Virus record (IMG/VR): IMGVR_UViG_3300028646_000003
Coordinates: 62,001-126,000 of that record
Origin: a virus
Direction: 5' to 3' (one strand)
DNA: 64,000 bases
The translations under genes and the position numbers were made by a program. This document shows positions 1-9,800 of this stretch, in pieces (positions within the stretch are counted from its first letter, which is position 1; every line of letters begins with the position of its first letter). The notes under the pieces were generated by a model, which was not told the DNA's origin, did not search any database, and saw only the letters and a program-made list of their open reading frames with translations.

Positions 1-694
1 CATTGTCAACAAATTTATAGTATTTATCATTATCTTTTATAATAGAATAATATTCATCTAAATTTACTTCTCCTGCCACCCAACTTATTGTTCCTGTAAG
101 TGTTCCATTTCTTGCATAAGTTGTTGAGTCTTTTACTATCGTTCCTATTCCCTCATCGCACTTCCAATATCCAATTAATGTTGAAGTGTTTTCTGATACT
201 ATTATTGAAGACTTCATATATCTTTGTATACTTGCTTGACTTCTTGCAACATTCCATAGTCTAAATTCATCAAAGTCACCCCATGTTTGAGAACCGTCTC
301 CCCAATACGCACCGATTGACCTAATATCTGATTTTGATTGTCTAGCTAAAGTTCCTACTAAAACACCATCAATATAATATTTTTGTGTATTATTTTCTCC
401 AACTATGGCTATATGATGCCAACCGCTACTTAATGTACTCATTACAAACCCAGTATCGTTAAAACCTGTACCATTTATGTTGTCATACATACCTAAATGT
501 AGATTAGACCTTTGAACTATAGTCTGATGATCTCCAGCATTTCCCCTTGTTAATGTATTCCAAGAAGCTTGAGATGCTAATGGATATTTAAATAAACATT
601 CCATTGTCCATGAAGTAGGCAATGCTATATTAGGCACAGATAAATATCCACTACCATTGGTAGGTCTTAAGAAATAAGGATTGCTATTTGCCAT
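1..694 (-). CDS. LamG-like appendage protein, 3' part outside window
   Basis: An open frame starts at the ATG at 694 and runs off the left edge, so only about 231 residues are visible. The N-terminus (MANSNPYFLRP) is followed by a concanavalin/LamG-type sandwich: a 'WTMECLFKY' strand near residue 30, 'GWHHIAIVGENNTQKYYIDG' near residue 93-112 and 'DFDEFRLWNVARSQ' near 145. That is the usual LamG order of W-H-H-I-A, Y-I-D-G and E-x-R-x-W-N. It follows gene 719-2032, another ConA-like protein, with the same orientation and a 24-nt gap. A role as a virion surface or receptor-binding appendage is inferred from the fold and position. Confidence 0.8.
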   Translation of the reverse strand, partial: MANSNPYFLRPTNGSGYLSVPNIALPTSWTMECLFKYPLASQASWNTLTRGNAGDHQTIVQRSNLHLGMYDNINGTGFNDTGFVMSTLSSGWHHIAIVGENNTQKYYIDGVLVGTLARQSKSDIRSIGAYWGDGSQTWGDFDEFRLWNVARSQASIQRYMKSSIIVSENTSTLIGYWKCDEGIGTIVKDSTTYARNGTLTGTISWVAGEVNLDEYYSIIKDNDKYYKFVDN

Positions 695-718
695 ATATAA
701 TCACCTACTTTCTTTTAA

Positions 719-2032
719 TTATTTTCTTAATGTTGTAATATTGTTTACATTCTTATATTTATTTATTTCTAAATCTTGTGTCCATATAATTCCAGAATCT
801 ACTGTTTGATAATTATTCATATCTCTTACATAATCTAAAACCTCAGTTATATCATCTTTACCTTCAATATCAATATCAATAATCTTAGCTTTTCCTTTTG
901 TATTAATGTGAGAATAATGATTTGTAGTTGCAATATTTTGACCATAGCCTTGCAATGTAATTCCACCATCTACATCAAACTTTATATTATTATTGTCTAA
1001 ATTCCATTCTGAAGCATATAGTGTACTTCTATTCATAGAATTTGTATCTCTATTTTCTTTAACAACATTATATATAAAGGTTGATTGATTATTATCTGAA
1101 TCAGTAATATAAATTATTAATGGATTATCTCCCACATTTAACTTTGTGTAATCTATTTGAAAATTTATATAATTAGTTAATGGAGATATGAAATCTGTAC
1201 TAGTAATAATATCACTATTTATTTTTGCAATATATTTTATATTTTTATCTGCGATATGTTTGAATTTTCCATTAAATGTTACTAACTCTGTAAGTTCATA
1301 CCACAAATTAGATGAATATATATCTAGTTGCTGAAAGTCTCCTATTTGTTTTGGATATGAATATGTAGATACTGGGATATTGTACTTATAAGCTAAATAG
1401 GTTTCTACTAGTTGCCTATCTGAATCTGTTAAGGCTGAATTATACACAATCAGTTCTGCAATATCTCCATCAGAAAATTCGCTAGTTGATAAATGTCCAT
1501 TTAATGATAGTCCATTAGGTGCTGTTACTCCTGCTGTACTATTTGAAAATATAGTACCATTCTCATAGGCTTTTGAAGCTATTGATCCACCTTGAATGAC
1601 ACAATCATAAATATAAGGCGTTGTGTTTGAGAGTGGATTTCCTGAAGATACAGAAGTCCATCCTTCAAAATAAGATCTTTGTCTTCCTCCACTATGAAAT
1701 CCTAAAAGCCAATTGTTAGATAGTCCAGACAACATTCTTCCATTTGTTACACCATTTTGTTTTGCAACATAAAAAACTGTTACAGGATTTGAAAAAGTAT
1801 AAGCTAATGTCATTGTTTGTGTTGAGGAAGCAGTAAATCTAACTACTGGATAACCGTTCAATGCATTATATACTAATAGTGGTTGTTGTGTAGTAGCACT
1901 TTGTGTAAAGTTTAAATTATTACCACTTTTGTCATACCATACTGGTACATTACTATTATTAGCTAACCCCGTGCTATCTGCTGAAATCCATGTTTTTAGA
2001 TTTGGTAATTGATTTGGTGAAAATTTTGTCAT
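719..2032 (-). CDS. ConA-like lectin-domain appendage protein
   Basis: 437 aa. The first about 220 residues form a concanavalin-type laminin-G-like domain. It starts near 'NLKTWISADS' and ends with 'AELIVYNSALTDSDRQLVE' and 'YLAYKYNI', a tail typical of such domains in surface and phage proteins. Residues about 220-437 are unrecognised and rich in Asn, Ile and Asp. The ATG at 2032 is 6 nt downstream of the stop of gene 2039-2680. It lies in the left-end cluster of beta-rich structural genes, so a fibre or baseplate decoration that binds host glycans is likely. Family assignment is by pattern only. Confidence 0.7.
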   Translation of the reverse strand: MTKFSPNQLPNLKTWISADSTGLANNSNVPVWYDKSGNNLNFTQSATTQQPLLVYNALNGYPVVRFTASSTQTMTLAYTFSNPVTVFYVAKQNGVTNGRMLSGLSNNWLLGFHSGGRQRSYFEGWTSVSSGNPLSNTTPYIYDCVIQGGSIASKAYENGTIFSNSTAGVTAPNGLSLNGHLSTSEFSDGDIAELIVYNSALTDSDRQLVETYLAYKYNIPVSTYSYPKQIGDFQQLDIYSSNLWYELTELVTFNGKFKHIADKNIKYIAKINSDIITSTDFISPLTNYINFQIDYTKLNVGDNPLIIYITDSDNNQSTFIYNVVKENRDTNSMNRSTLYASEWNLDNNNIKFDVDGGITLQGYGQNIATTNHYSHINTKGKAKIIDIDIEGKDDITEVLDYVRDMNNYQTVDSGIIWTQDLEINKYKNVNNITTLRK

Positions 2033-2038
2033 CTATAA

Positions 2039-2680
2039 TCACCTCACAAACCATTGCATTTGACCTGACGTTTTTGCTTTTAAATTAGCTTGTTCTTCTT
2101 TTGCTAACTTACCATTATCTATTATTAAGAACTTGCCATCAATATCTTTATTAGAAGTTAGTTTCAAAGTAAAATACATTGGAGAATCTACAGTTGTAGG
2201 AATGCTACATATTGCTGAAAAGTTTAATACTAATCCACCGTCAAATTCTAATCTAGTTTTATATCCAAAATTATATTCATAAATATTTCCTATTAACTTT
2301 TGTCCTGCTCCACCAGTATGAGGGTTAAAATCGCTTATTACGTTTTTATATGTTATAATATCATTGAAAATTGTATAATTATTATTTGTTAATCTATATA
2401 AGTTACCATTGCATTCATACGCAAAGTCTATTATTTTCTCATTTATATTGAATTGACCATTAAGAGCATTAAAATTAAAGTAATATCCATGCCCCATCAA
2501 TCCAAATTGTACTAATTTGTTTTTATCTATTAGATAAAAGTTATTTTCTCCTAACGTTGAATGTGAGAATTCTGTTAAATATGTATTATCATAATAGTTT
2601 GCAAACCAGATGAATTCTCTTTGATGTGTTGGAGAATTGAAATTATTAAAAAATCTTTTATTTTCTTTTAAGTCTAACAT
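2039..2680 (-). CDS. hypothetical structural protein
   Basis: 213 aa, not recognised. It is rich in Asn, Tyr and Phe, with no membrane segment or signal peptide. Beta-strand-like alternation dominates (for example 'NLYRLTNNNYTIFND'), which fits a virion appendage. It opens a short group of three genes (2680 leftward to 1) after the bidirectional terminator at 2736-2774, so it may be separately transcribed or expressed by read-through. The start is the ATG at 2680 with an AAAGGGAGG-type ribosome site upstream. Confidence 0.6.
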   Translation of the reverse strand: MLDLKENKRFFNNFNSPTHQREFIWFANYYDNTYLTEFSHSTLGENNFYLIDKNKLVQFGLMGHGYYFNFNALNGQFNINEKIIDFAYECNGNLYRLTNNNYTIFNDIITYKNVISDFNPHTGGAGQKLIGNIYEYNFGYKTRLEFDGGLVLNFSAICSIPTTVDSPMYFTLKLTSNKDIDGKFLIIDNGKLAKEEQANLKAKTSGQMQWFVR

Positions 2681-2735
2681 TGTATTGTTGCCTCCCTTTT
2701 GTTATTGTTTTAATTTGTTGATTTTGGGTATGATA

Positions 2736-2774
2736 AAAAGACTAAGAGTTTTTTTGAGGTTCTCTTAGTCTTTT
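2736..2774. terminator. bidirectional intrinsic terminator
   Basis: Arms 2736-2748 and 2762-2774 are perfectly complementary (AAAAGACTAAGAG / CTCTTAGTCTTTT), with T-rich ends on both strands. It separates gene 2799-3422 from gene 2039-2680. Confidence 0.85.
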
Positions 2775-2798
2775 ATTGTGGTTATTTTGACGTATTTT

Positions 2799-3422
2799 CT
2801 ATACAAATGAGTATCTGAGTCGAGTTTTGTAGGAATATGTCCCTGCAAGTGAAGCTGAAGGTACGTCATTTCTGAGCGATATTTTAATAAAGTTAGCTTT
2901 TGAAGTAGCTACTGCACCAGTATTTATAGCACCACTTATTTCGTAAATTTGAACAAAAGTAGTTGTGCCTAAGTTATATCTGTATGTAGAATTTCCTAAT
3001 GCTGATGTTTTAACCCATATTAATCCATCAACTAATCCTGTACTAGGTTGAGTTGCACTTACAACTGCACCACTTAAAGAAGAGTAGTCTGCACAAATAC
3101 TGAGAGCTGTTTCGTCCCACGCTGAAGTTCCTGAGTTATAAGTACCTCCTATTTGTGTGTAATTTGTCTCTGATGCAGATTCGCAACGAGCCGACGACCA
3201 TTTTTCTGAAACGACCACCGAATCGCTAATTCCTCCAGTATTTGACTTTATTGTCAATTTTGCACTTTCGCAATTGCTGACAATACTGCTACCTGCAAAA
3301 TTGTTAAAAAGATAAAATTGTAGTACTGCACTCGAACTTCCAGCATCAACAGTTCCGAAATCCGCCAAAGATGCAACACTAGAATCTGATATATTTCTCC
3401 ATGAAATTATAGGTATAGCCAT
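2799..3422 (-). CDS. small Ser/Ala-rich structural protein
   Basis: 207 aa, not assigned to a family. It begins 'MAIPIISWRN' and is unusually rich in Ser, Ala, Thr and Gly with few Lys, unlike its neighbours. The DNA is visibly richer in G+C around 3040-3380, which suggests a different origin. The sequence looks all-beta ('TSALGNSTYRYNLGTTTFVQ'), as in appendage or head-decoration proteins. It sits between a homing endonuclease (upstream) and the terminator at 2736. Function is inferred from context only. Confidence 0.6.
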   Translation of the reverse strand: MAIPIISWRNISDSSVASLADFGTVDAGSSSAVLQFYLFNNFAGSSIVSNCESAKLTIKSNTGGISDSVVVSEKWSSARCESASETNYTQIGGTYNSGTSAWDETALSICADYSSLSGAVVSATQPSTGLVDGLIWVKTSALGNSTYRYNLGTTTFVQIYEISGAINTGAVATSKANFIKISLRNDVPSASLAGTYSYKTRLRYSFV

Positions 3423-3466
3423 AATTAATCATCCTTCTTTCTTTTTAATTTATTTTTTTGTATAAT

Positions 3467-3496
3467 AAAAAGAGATAGTTTTAAACTACCTCTTTA
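3467..3496 (-). terminator. intrinsic terminator after homing endonuclease
   Basis: The minus-strand hairpin AAAGAGGTAGTTT / AAACTATCTCTTT is followed by TTATT. It overlaps the stop codon of gene 3481-4962 and closes that cassette. Confidence 0.75.
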
Positions 3497-4962
3497 AATT
3501 GCTTTTCTTTTATTAAGTTTAATAGATATTTTGATTTTTCTATTTGGAAATCTGTCACTTTGTTTTTTCTATGTGGATATTTACCAAATGTTAAATTAAC
3601 TAGTTTTTTCATAATATCATCAGCTATCATTTCATTTTCATTGATTATTTTTATTTCTATAAAATCTAAAAAATAATCAACAAAATCACCTTGGTAACTA
3701 ATAAACCTACCCAATCCACTATATTCATTATTATTTTTTATTACTTTCTCTAATAGATTGTTACTAAATACATCTTTATTTAATTCATTACATATATCAT
3801 ATATAGATTTATGTGCTTTTTCTGTGTCCCAATATACATCAGAAAGTAATTTTTTATCAAATTTATCTGCAAATGTTTTATAAGTTTTATATCTTTTTAT
3901 TACTTCTTCATATAACATTCTTTGCCCGATATCTCTTAAATGGCTACAGGATGGAAGAGTATTTTTATCTTCACTAAATTTCATCATTCTTTCTAATATT
4001 TGAGTATCAGATAACTTGTATGGTGGTAATAAATATTCTACTGACAACACTAAATCTTTATTTATAATAAAATCATTAAATATATTTTTTAATTCTGTTT
4101 GCATATGTTCAAGACCATTTATAAAAACATCGTGTTCTATTGATATATATTCTACATTATGTTTTTCATATAATATTTCTTTGATTTTTCTATTTTTATT
4201 ATATGCTATTCCTAAACTAGACTTTAATTCTTTAGGGTATCCCCATACTTCACAATGAATAGTTTTATTATTTTCTAAATAAAAAGTAAAATCACTTCTG
4301 AATAATCCTTCTCCTTTTGGAAATGGAGATTGTTCTCTTTTAAATGAAATATTAAATCCTAACAAAAACATAGCTGTATAATATTCATAAACTGATCTAT
4401 TAGACATACCACTATCATCAACCAATAAATCTTCTTTTTTATATCCCATAGTTTTTTGAATATTGGTCATACCTCCATGCATTTTACTAATTGAATTACT
4501 AATAAACAAAACAGATAACATTTCTTTAGTATTAGGAAATCTATTATTTTTTGATATAAAATATTCAATAACTTTTTGAACATTTTTTAAATCATAATAT
4601 CCATCCTTTGTTATATCTAAGTCAAAAGTTTCTTTTACTTTTGTTTGAATTTCTAACGCATGTATTTCTTTTATTTTATTCTTACTACATTTACCACAAA
4701 TATCTTTATTTTCTCTTATGTGTGTTTGATATCTTTTATTAATTACTGTCCTTATACCTTTTTCTAAACAATAATCACACAAACATTGCACTTCTGTATG
4801 AGAACCTTTTGGCACATCTTCAATTTTTACTTTTATTTTAGTACCCGTGGGAATTGACCATTTCTTCCATTTCTTTTCTCTAAGTATTTCATACCCCAAT
4901 TCTTCATAATGCTTTACATTAGTTCCATTTAGTTCTACTTCAACTTCCTTTGTCAATAACAT
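3481..4962 (-). CDS. free-standing homing-endonuclease-like PD-(D/E)XK protein
   Basis: About 493 aa. I place the start at the ATG at 4962, ten bases after AGGAG; the frame is open 6 nt further to a TTG. The N-terminal region has zinc-binding pairs (C-x2-C in 'CLCDYCLEKG' and 'CGKCSKNK', about residues 60-95). The middle has a nuclease-like core: 'SVYEYY', then 'FRSDFTFYLE', 'IHCEVWG' and 'KNRKIKEIL', resembling D...E-x-[K/W] of Vsr/PD-(D/E)XK enzymes. It differs from the three paralogues at 25, 34 and 41 kb in its N-terminus and lacks a clear NUMOD1 tail, but has the same type of structured leader and its own promoter. It lies between tail-appendage genes, as expected for a mobile intergenic endonuclease. 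Target unknown. Confidence 0.65.
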   Translation of the reverse strand: MLLTKEVEVELNGTNVKHYEELGYEILREKKWKKWSIPTGTKIKVKIEDVPKGSHTEVQCLCDYCLEKGIRTVINKRYQTHIRENKDICGKCSKNKIKEIHALEIQTKVKETFDLDITKDGYYDLKNVQKVIEYFISKNNRFPNTKEMLSVLFISNSISKMHGGMTNIQKTMGYKKEDLLVDDSGMSNRSVYEYYTAMFLLGFNISFKREQSPFPKGEGLFRSDFTFYLENNKTIHCEVWGYPKELKSSLGIAYNKNRKIKEILYEKHNVEYISIEHDVFINGLEHMQTELKNIFNDFIINKDLVLSVEYLLPPYKLSDTQILERMMKFSEDKNTLPSCSHLRDIGQRMLYEEVIKRYKTYKTFADKFDKKLLSDVYWDTEKAHKSIYDICNELNKDVFSNNLLEKVIKNNNEYSGLGRFISYQGDFVDYFLDFIEIKIINENEMIADDIMKKLVNLTFGKYPHRKNKVTDFQIEKSKYLLNLIKEKQFKEVV

Positions 4963-5082
4963 GTCCAATCATCTCCTATAATAATTTAATTTGTTATCCT
5001 AGCATTATATATGTAAAAAGGGAAGAGTATCTAGGATAATACTCTTATTGACATGGTTAATTACTCCTTGCTATCCCCTACT
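4963..5082 (-). promoter_or_regulatory. structured leader RNA of homing endonuclease (copy D)
   Basis: Minus-strand leader. P1 is AGGGGA (5074-5079) with UUCCCU (5019-5024), followed by a U-run. P3 is AAGAGUAU / AUACUCUU (5023-5046), an 8-bp stem with loop UAUCCUAG. The loop is perfectly complementary to CUAGGAUA at 4995-5002, just downstream, giving an 8-bp pseudoknot. The loop can also pair with the UAGGA of the ribosome site. P2 is weak in this copy. The design matches leaders at 27.1, 36.0 and 43.1 kb. Confidence 0.65.
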
Positions 5083-5085
5083 ATA

Positions 5086-5116
5086 AATATACTCCTTTTG
5101 AGAGATATTGTCAAAT
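5086..5116 (-). promoter_or_regulatory. promoter of homing-endonuclease cassette D
   Basis: On the minus strand TTGACA is followed 17 bp later by TATATT (an alternative -10 is TATTTA). The predicted start falls at the 5' edge of leader stem P1. Confidence 0.6.
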
Positions 5117-5137
5117 AATTTTATATTAATTTATTAT

Positions 5138-5554
5138 TTAAATCACTTCTATTTCAATTTCTAAATTTAATCCTTTCAAGTCACTAGCACCAATTAAATT
5201 AACTCTAAAATAATCACCAATACTAACAATATCAGAACCGACTAAATAACTTCCATCATCAACTACTTGTTCAGTTCTAATAAATAAGTTACTACTTAAC
5301 ACACTAGACCATGTATCTAGTTGATTTTTAAAATCACCCTTACTTATCTTTTCTACTATTAATTGTGTATCTACAGTCCCTATATTATTTGTACTTGCAC
5401 TTATTTTAACTATCTTACCATTATAAGGACATCTAATTATTAGATCTTTTATCTTATCGGATACTTCAAAGAATTGAAATACAATTGTTTTTGTTGGTAT
5501 TGATTTTAAAACTTTATTTCCATTACTATTTAAAGTTATAAATTTCACATTCAT
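5138..5554 (-). CDS. small structural protein with 'KFIT-x-S-x-G' leader
   Basis: 138 aa, no known family. Its N-terminus 'MNVKFITLNSNGNKVLKS' matches that of the next gene, 'MSTQKFITIDSTGKKIL', so both share a short attachment-like leader followed by different bodies. The body is beta-rich ('RVNLIGASDLKGLNLEIEI'). It lies 4 nt after gene 5559-6092, and the four genes 5138-10193 form one tight operon. A minor virion surface protein is likely. Confidence 0.6.
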   Translation of the reverse strand: MNVKFITLNSNGNKVLKSIPTKTIVFQFFEVSDKIKDLIIRCPYNGKIVKISASTNNIGTVDTQLIVEKISKGDFKNQLDTWSSVLSSNLFIRTEQVVDDGSYLVGSDIVSIGDYFRVNLIGASDLKGLNLEIEIEVI

Positions 5555-5558
5555 TCAC

Positions 5559-6092
5559 CTACTCTAAATAAATAACTTCATCTTGTTCATACCTTATTGC
5601 TAATGTACTATCACTTGTATTAACACAATATCCCAATGGTTGTACGAATTTAGAAGCAGTTGTCATATCTGGTGTTGCAACTGCTTTACCAAGAGTTCCT
5701 AAGAAATAACTAGCACCATTTACTAGTCCTACTGTTGGCAAATAATCGTTCAATCCTTCAAACATGATTAGTACACTATCTCCAGCAATACCATTAGCAG
5801 TAGTAAAACCATGACATACTTTAGCTGAATCAGTTACATCAGCTAATCTTGCTTTGTAATCTGTTCCGTCTGTAAAAACATTTACCCAATCACCTGCTGA
5901 TAATGGTTCTGATAAAGCAAAAATACATCCTACTTTTCCCACGGAAGTCGGAATCATAGAAATATCCACTTTTCCGTCTACGTTTAATCCTACAATTTTT
6001 CCACTGTCTGCTGAACCTAAACTTGTATCAACAGCACCTCTTAATATCTTTTTACCTGTGCTATCAATAGTTATAAATTTTTGTGTTGACAT
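5559..6092 (-). CDS. decoration/appendage protein sharing a C-terminal domain with 6124-6828
   Basis: 177 aa. After the 'KFITIDSTGKKIL' leader there is a linker ('GKIVGLNVDGKVDISMIP') typical of phage fibre adaptors. A beta domain follows, ending 'KAVATPDMTTASKFVQPLGY'. The same pattern K-x3-TP-x-M-x2-SKF-[VI]-Q-x-[LI]-G closes the next protein. Such domains occur in baseplate and capsid-decoration proteins. It is in an operon with 5138 and 6124. The exact place in the virion is unknown. Confidence 0.6.
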   Translation of the reverse strand: MSTQKFITIDSTGKKILRGAVDTSLGSADSGKIVGLNVDGKVDISMIPTSVGKVGCIFALSEPLSAGDWVNVFTDGTDYKARLADVTDSAKVCHGFTTANGIAGDSVLIMFEGLNDYLPTVGLVNGASYFLGTLGKAVATPDMTTASKFVQPLGYCVNTSDSTLAIRYEQDEVIYLE

Positions 6093-6123
6093 TATATCAT
6101 CTCTCTTTCATCATTTAATTTGT

Positions 6124-6828
6124 TTATTCTAGTTCTACGCTTTCAGCAATATCAATTAATAGTTCACCATCATCATTAGTAAATACACCTATTTTTTGAA
6201 TAAATTTTGATAAAAGCATATTTGGTGTCTTTGTTATTTCTCCTGTATTTCCACAATAAGCTATATCACCTGTTACAAAATTAGTTTTCCATAATGGATT
6301 TACTATTTTGCCTTTATTTCTAACATAAGATTTTTCACCTTCTGAAGATGTATTTATTGCTAGTCCTACAACTTTATTTGAACATACTACATTATTACAA
6401 TCTGCAACAGCAACGGTATTGGCATTGGTTATAAAAACAACTTGTCCAATTAATACGCCACCTAAACCTGTTATATGCGTATCTATAGTTGAATCATTAC
6501 TTCTTTTAGCTAACTCAACTATTGCTTCTAAAACAGTACTAAACCCTAATAATGTTTGCATTTCTTGAACTTTTGCTTGTCCAACAGATGAATCAGTATC
6601 TAACAATACTCCATTAAATTTTCTACCAAAGTTAGTAAAGTTATCAAATAGTCCATTTACTAAAGTTTGTAAATCATTAACAGAACCTACTATATTAGTT
6701 TGATCTGTTTTTAATGCTTTATTTAAAAAATCAAGAGAGTCATAAGGCATTAAGGTATTACTACTAGTATCTTCTGTTAAGATATCGGATTGTATCTGTT
6801 GTAAATCCGTACTTGAATCATAACTCAT
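6124..6828 (-). CDS. appendage protein, paralogous C-terminal domain
   Basis: 234 aa. Residues 1-120 are helical and Asp/Ser-rich, possibly a trimerising segment. Residues about 120-234 match the C-terminal domain of gene 5559-6092, including 'EITKTPNMLLSKFIQKIG' against 'KAVATPDMTTASKFVQPLG'. The ATG at 6828 lies directly after the stop of gene 6840-10193. A structural role is inferred from the duplicated domain and operon position. Confidence 0.6.
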   Translation of the reverse strand: MSYDSSTDLQQIQSDILTEDTSSNTLMPYDSLDFLNKALKTDQTNIVGSVNDLQTLVNGLFDNFTNFGRKFNGVLLDTDSSVGQAKVQEMQTLLGFSTVLEAIVELAKRSNDSTIDTHITGLGGVLIGQVVFITNANTVAVADCNNVVCSNKVVGLAINTSSEGEKSYVRNKGKIVNPLWKTNFVTGDIAYCGNTGEITKTPNMLLSKFIQKIGVFTNDDGELLIDIAESVELE

Positions 6829-6839
6829 CTTATTCCTCC

Positions 6840-9800
6840 CTAAATTAATTTTATTATTTTAATCTTTATATCAGTTAAAGGTGCTGACAAAAATTTTATA
6901 ACATTAAGTGATGACATATACCACTTGCCTACGTAGGTATTATTAGTTGCACTACTTTCATAATCTCTCATGGGTATTCTTTCATTTTTTTCTGGGATGC
7001 CACTATCTAAATCAGCTTTTACTCCAACAAAGTAAACTTGTATTTTTTGCGTAGTATAATTTGTTGCATTTAATACGTTTGAAGGACTATAACCTGTTAC
7101 AGAAATCAAATTCAGACTCATTATTCCAACAGACCATGGAATTGTTAATTCAAAGTCATGTGCAGGTAATGCAATGGAGGCATCGGTTATGCTAAATGTA
7201 TAATCACTCAATGCACCATTACTTACTCCATCACTATTAGCAATTGCACCACTACTAATATTCACTGTAACAGTATTTCCACTAACCATTCCACCAATAG
7301 GAATTATTAATTGATTTCCACTAATACTTACTGTTCCTTTATTTGCACCTGTTACAACTATTTTACTAGTATCTAATAAAGTACAACTACTTTGATTAAT
7401 TGTATAAATTATTTGTGTAGTATTCTCAGGATAACTAGTAGATGTTGAAGCTGTTAAACTAGGTGCAGATAATATTGCTCTTGTTGTAAAACTAGCAGTT
7501 ACAGTATTTGTATTATCTGCTGTACCACTACTGTTAATTCCATCACCATTGTTAGTAACAATTCCATCTAACACACTTACAGAGTAGGTAGTGGAGTATG
7601 TTATATTACTCAAAGGTATATGTAATGTATTTGATGATAAAGTAGCTATTCCAACAGTTCCACTAGGACTAATACTTACTCTACTACCATCTTTTAAAGT
7701 TGTACCTATTGCATTTGAAACTCCGAAAGTAATTTCACTCAATGTAATTTGTTGATTGGTTAAACCATTGCTACTACTCTGTTGTACAATAGGCTGACTT
7801 ACATTTCCTGCTTTTGTTTTAAAAGTTGCTGTTATTGTATTACTATTTAACGTACTTCCACTAGTTGTAATATTATCACCATTATTTTGAACAATTCCAG
7901 CCAATATACTTACTGTATAGGTTGTACCTGTATTCAATCCACTCAAAGGCACATGAATTGCATTACCTATTAAAGTAGCTGTTCCTATAATTCCGCTTGG
8001 ATTACTTGTTACTTTTAATCCATTCACAAGTGTCAAACCAATAGCATTAGAAACATCAAACGTAATTTCACTCAATGTTGTTAATTGATTTGTTGCGTTA
8101 TTAAGATTACTTTGTAATATTGTAGGTGCAGACACAACAGGTCTATCTATAGTTGTAAATGTACAAGTCACACTATTTGTATTAGGATTATTACTTAAAG
8201 CAGAAATTCCATCTCCATTATTTTGAATTGCACTAGCATTTATTGATATACTATAGGTTGTTAAAAAATCTAAAGTAGTTACAATAGGAATATGTATAGC
8301 ACTTCCACTTATAGTTGGTGTACCTATTACAGCATGATCACAAGTTATTTTTGTACTATCTTTAATTGTTGTACCAATAAAATTACTAATAGGAAATACA
8401 ACTTCTGTCAAAGTTCTTGATTGATTACTTAAACCATTAATACTAGAATTTTGTACTATTGGTGGAGTAACTAATGTAGGCTCAGTTATAAAACTTGCAC
8501 TTATACTTGCATTAGGACTTGTACCGAAAGTATCAACATTGTCACCATTATTAACTATTAACCCACTTTGAAGTGTTATGGTATAAGATGTATAATAAGC
8601 CAAAGTCGATATTATTGGAATATGAATTGTTTTAGTGGCTAAATTTAAAGTTGGTGTCCCTATTACTCCTGTTTTATTACATGTAATTTTAGTAGCATCA
8701 GCTAAAGATAAATTAAAATCGTTAGAAATTTGGAAAGTTATCTCACTTAAATTTACTGAAACTACATTTGTATTGTTGATTGCAGATTGATTTATAATTG
8801 GATTTTGGGGCTTCGGCTTTGTAGTGGTCGAAAAACTAGTTGTCACACTATTTGTATTTGTAGCACTATTTAAATTATTAATTCCATCGCCATGATTTTC
8901 AACTATATTCGCTAATATTGAAATTGTATAAGTAGTTGAATACTCTAGTTTACTAGTCAAAATTGGAATATGTAATACATTTAAACCATCTAAAGTAGCA
9001 GTACCAATAGTTGCACTTACTCCACTACTTGATATAGTTGCTTGTGTTCCATCTTTTAATGTCATTGCAATAGCATTTGAAACAGGGAACGTAATTTCCG
9101 TAGTATATATATTTTGTTCTGTTAAACCATTCATTGATGATTGCAATATTACTGGTTTACTAATATCAGGTGCTATTGTTTTAAATGTACATGATACTGT
9201 ATTTGTATTTGGAGATGTTCTAGCTGTTGTAATATTATCTCCGTTATTTTCTACAGTATTTGGATTTACTGTTACTGTATAATTTGTTAAATTAGCTAGG
9301 TTATGTAATCCTACATGAATTGTGTTGCCAACTAATGTCACAGTATTAATTATATTTGTTGGACTTGATATTACGGAACTTACACTATCTAAAGTTAAAT
9401 TAAAGGTATCATTAACATCAAAAGTTATCTCACTTAAAGATAAAGGTTGGTCAATTACACCATCCATTGATGAAGGTAAAACTGTTGGTGAAATTGGATA
9501 ACTAAGCCAAGCAGTTTCAAATGAGCAAATTAATGCTAAATCATTCTGTGCTTCTCCAAACGACGTTTCATCATCGCCTTCATTCAAAATCACTCCCAAA
9601 TCTAGTTTCACATCATAAATTGTACCTGTGTTAAGAGGATTTAAATAAACATATAATTTCGTTCCCACCAATGTAACATCTTTTATTGCACCACTTGGAT
9701 TAGAAGTAACTTTTGTTATATCTTTTAATACTGTATTTATATCATTAGTTATATCAAACGCTATATATTCTAAATCTACTGGTATATTAGATTGTCCATC

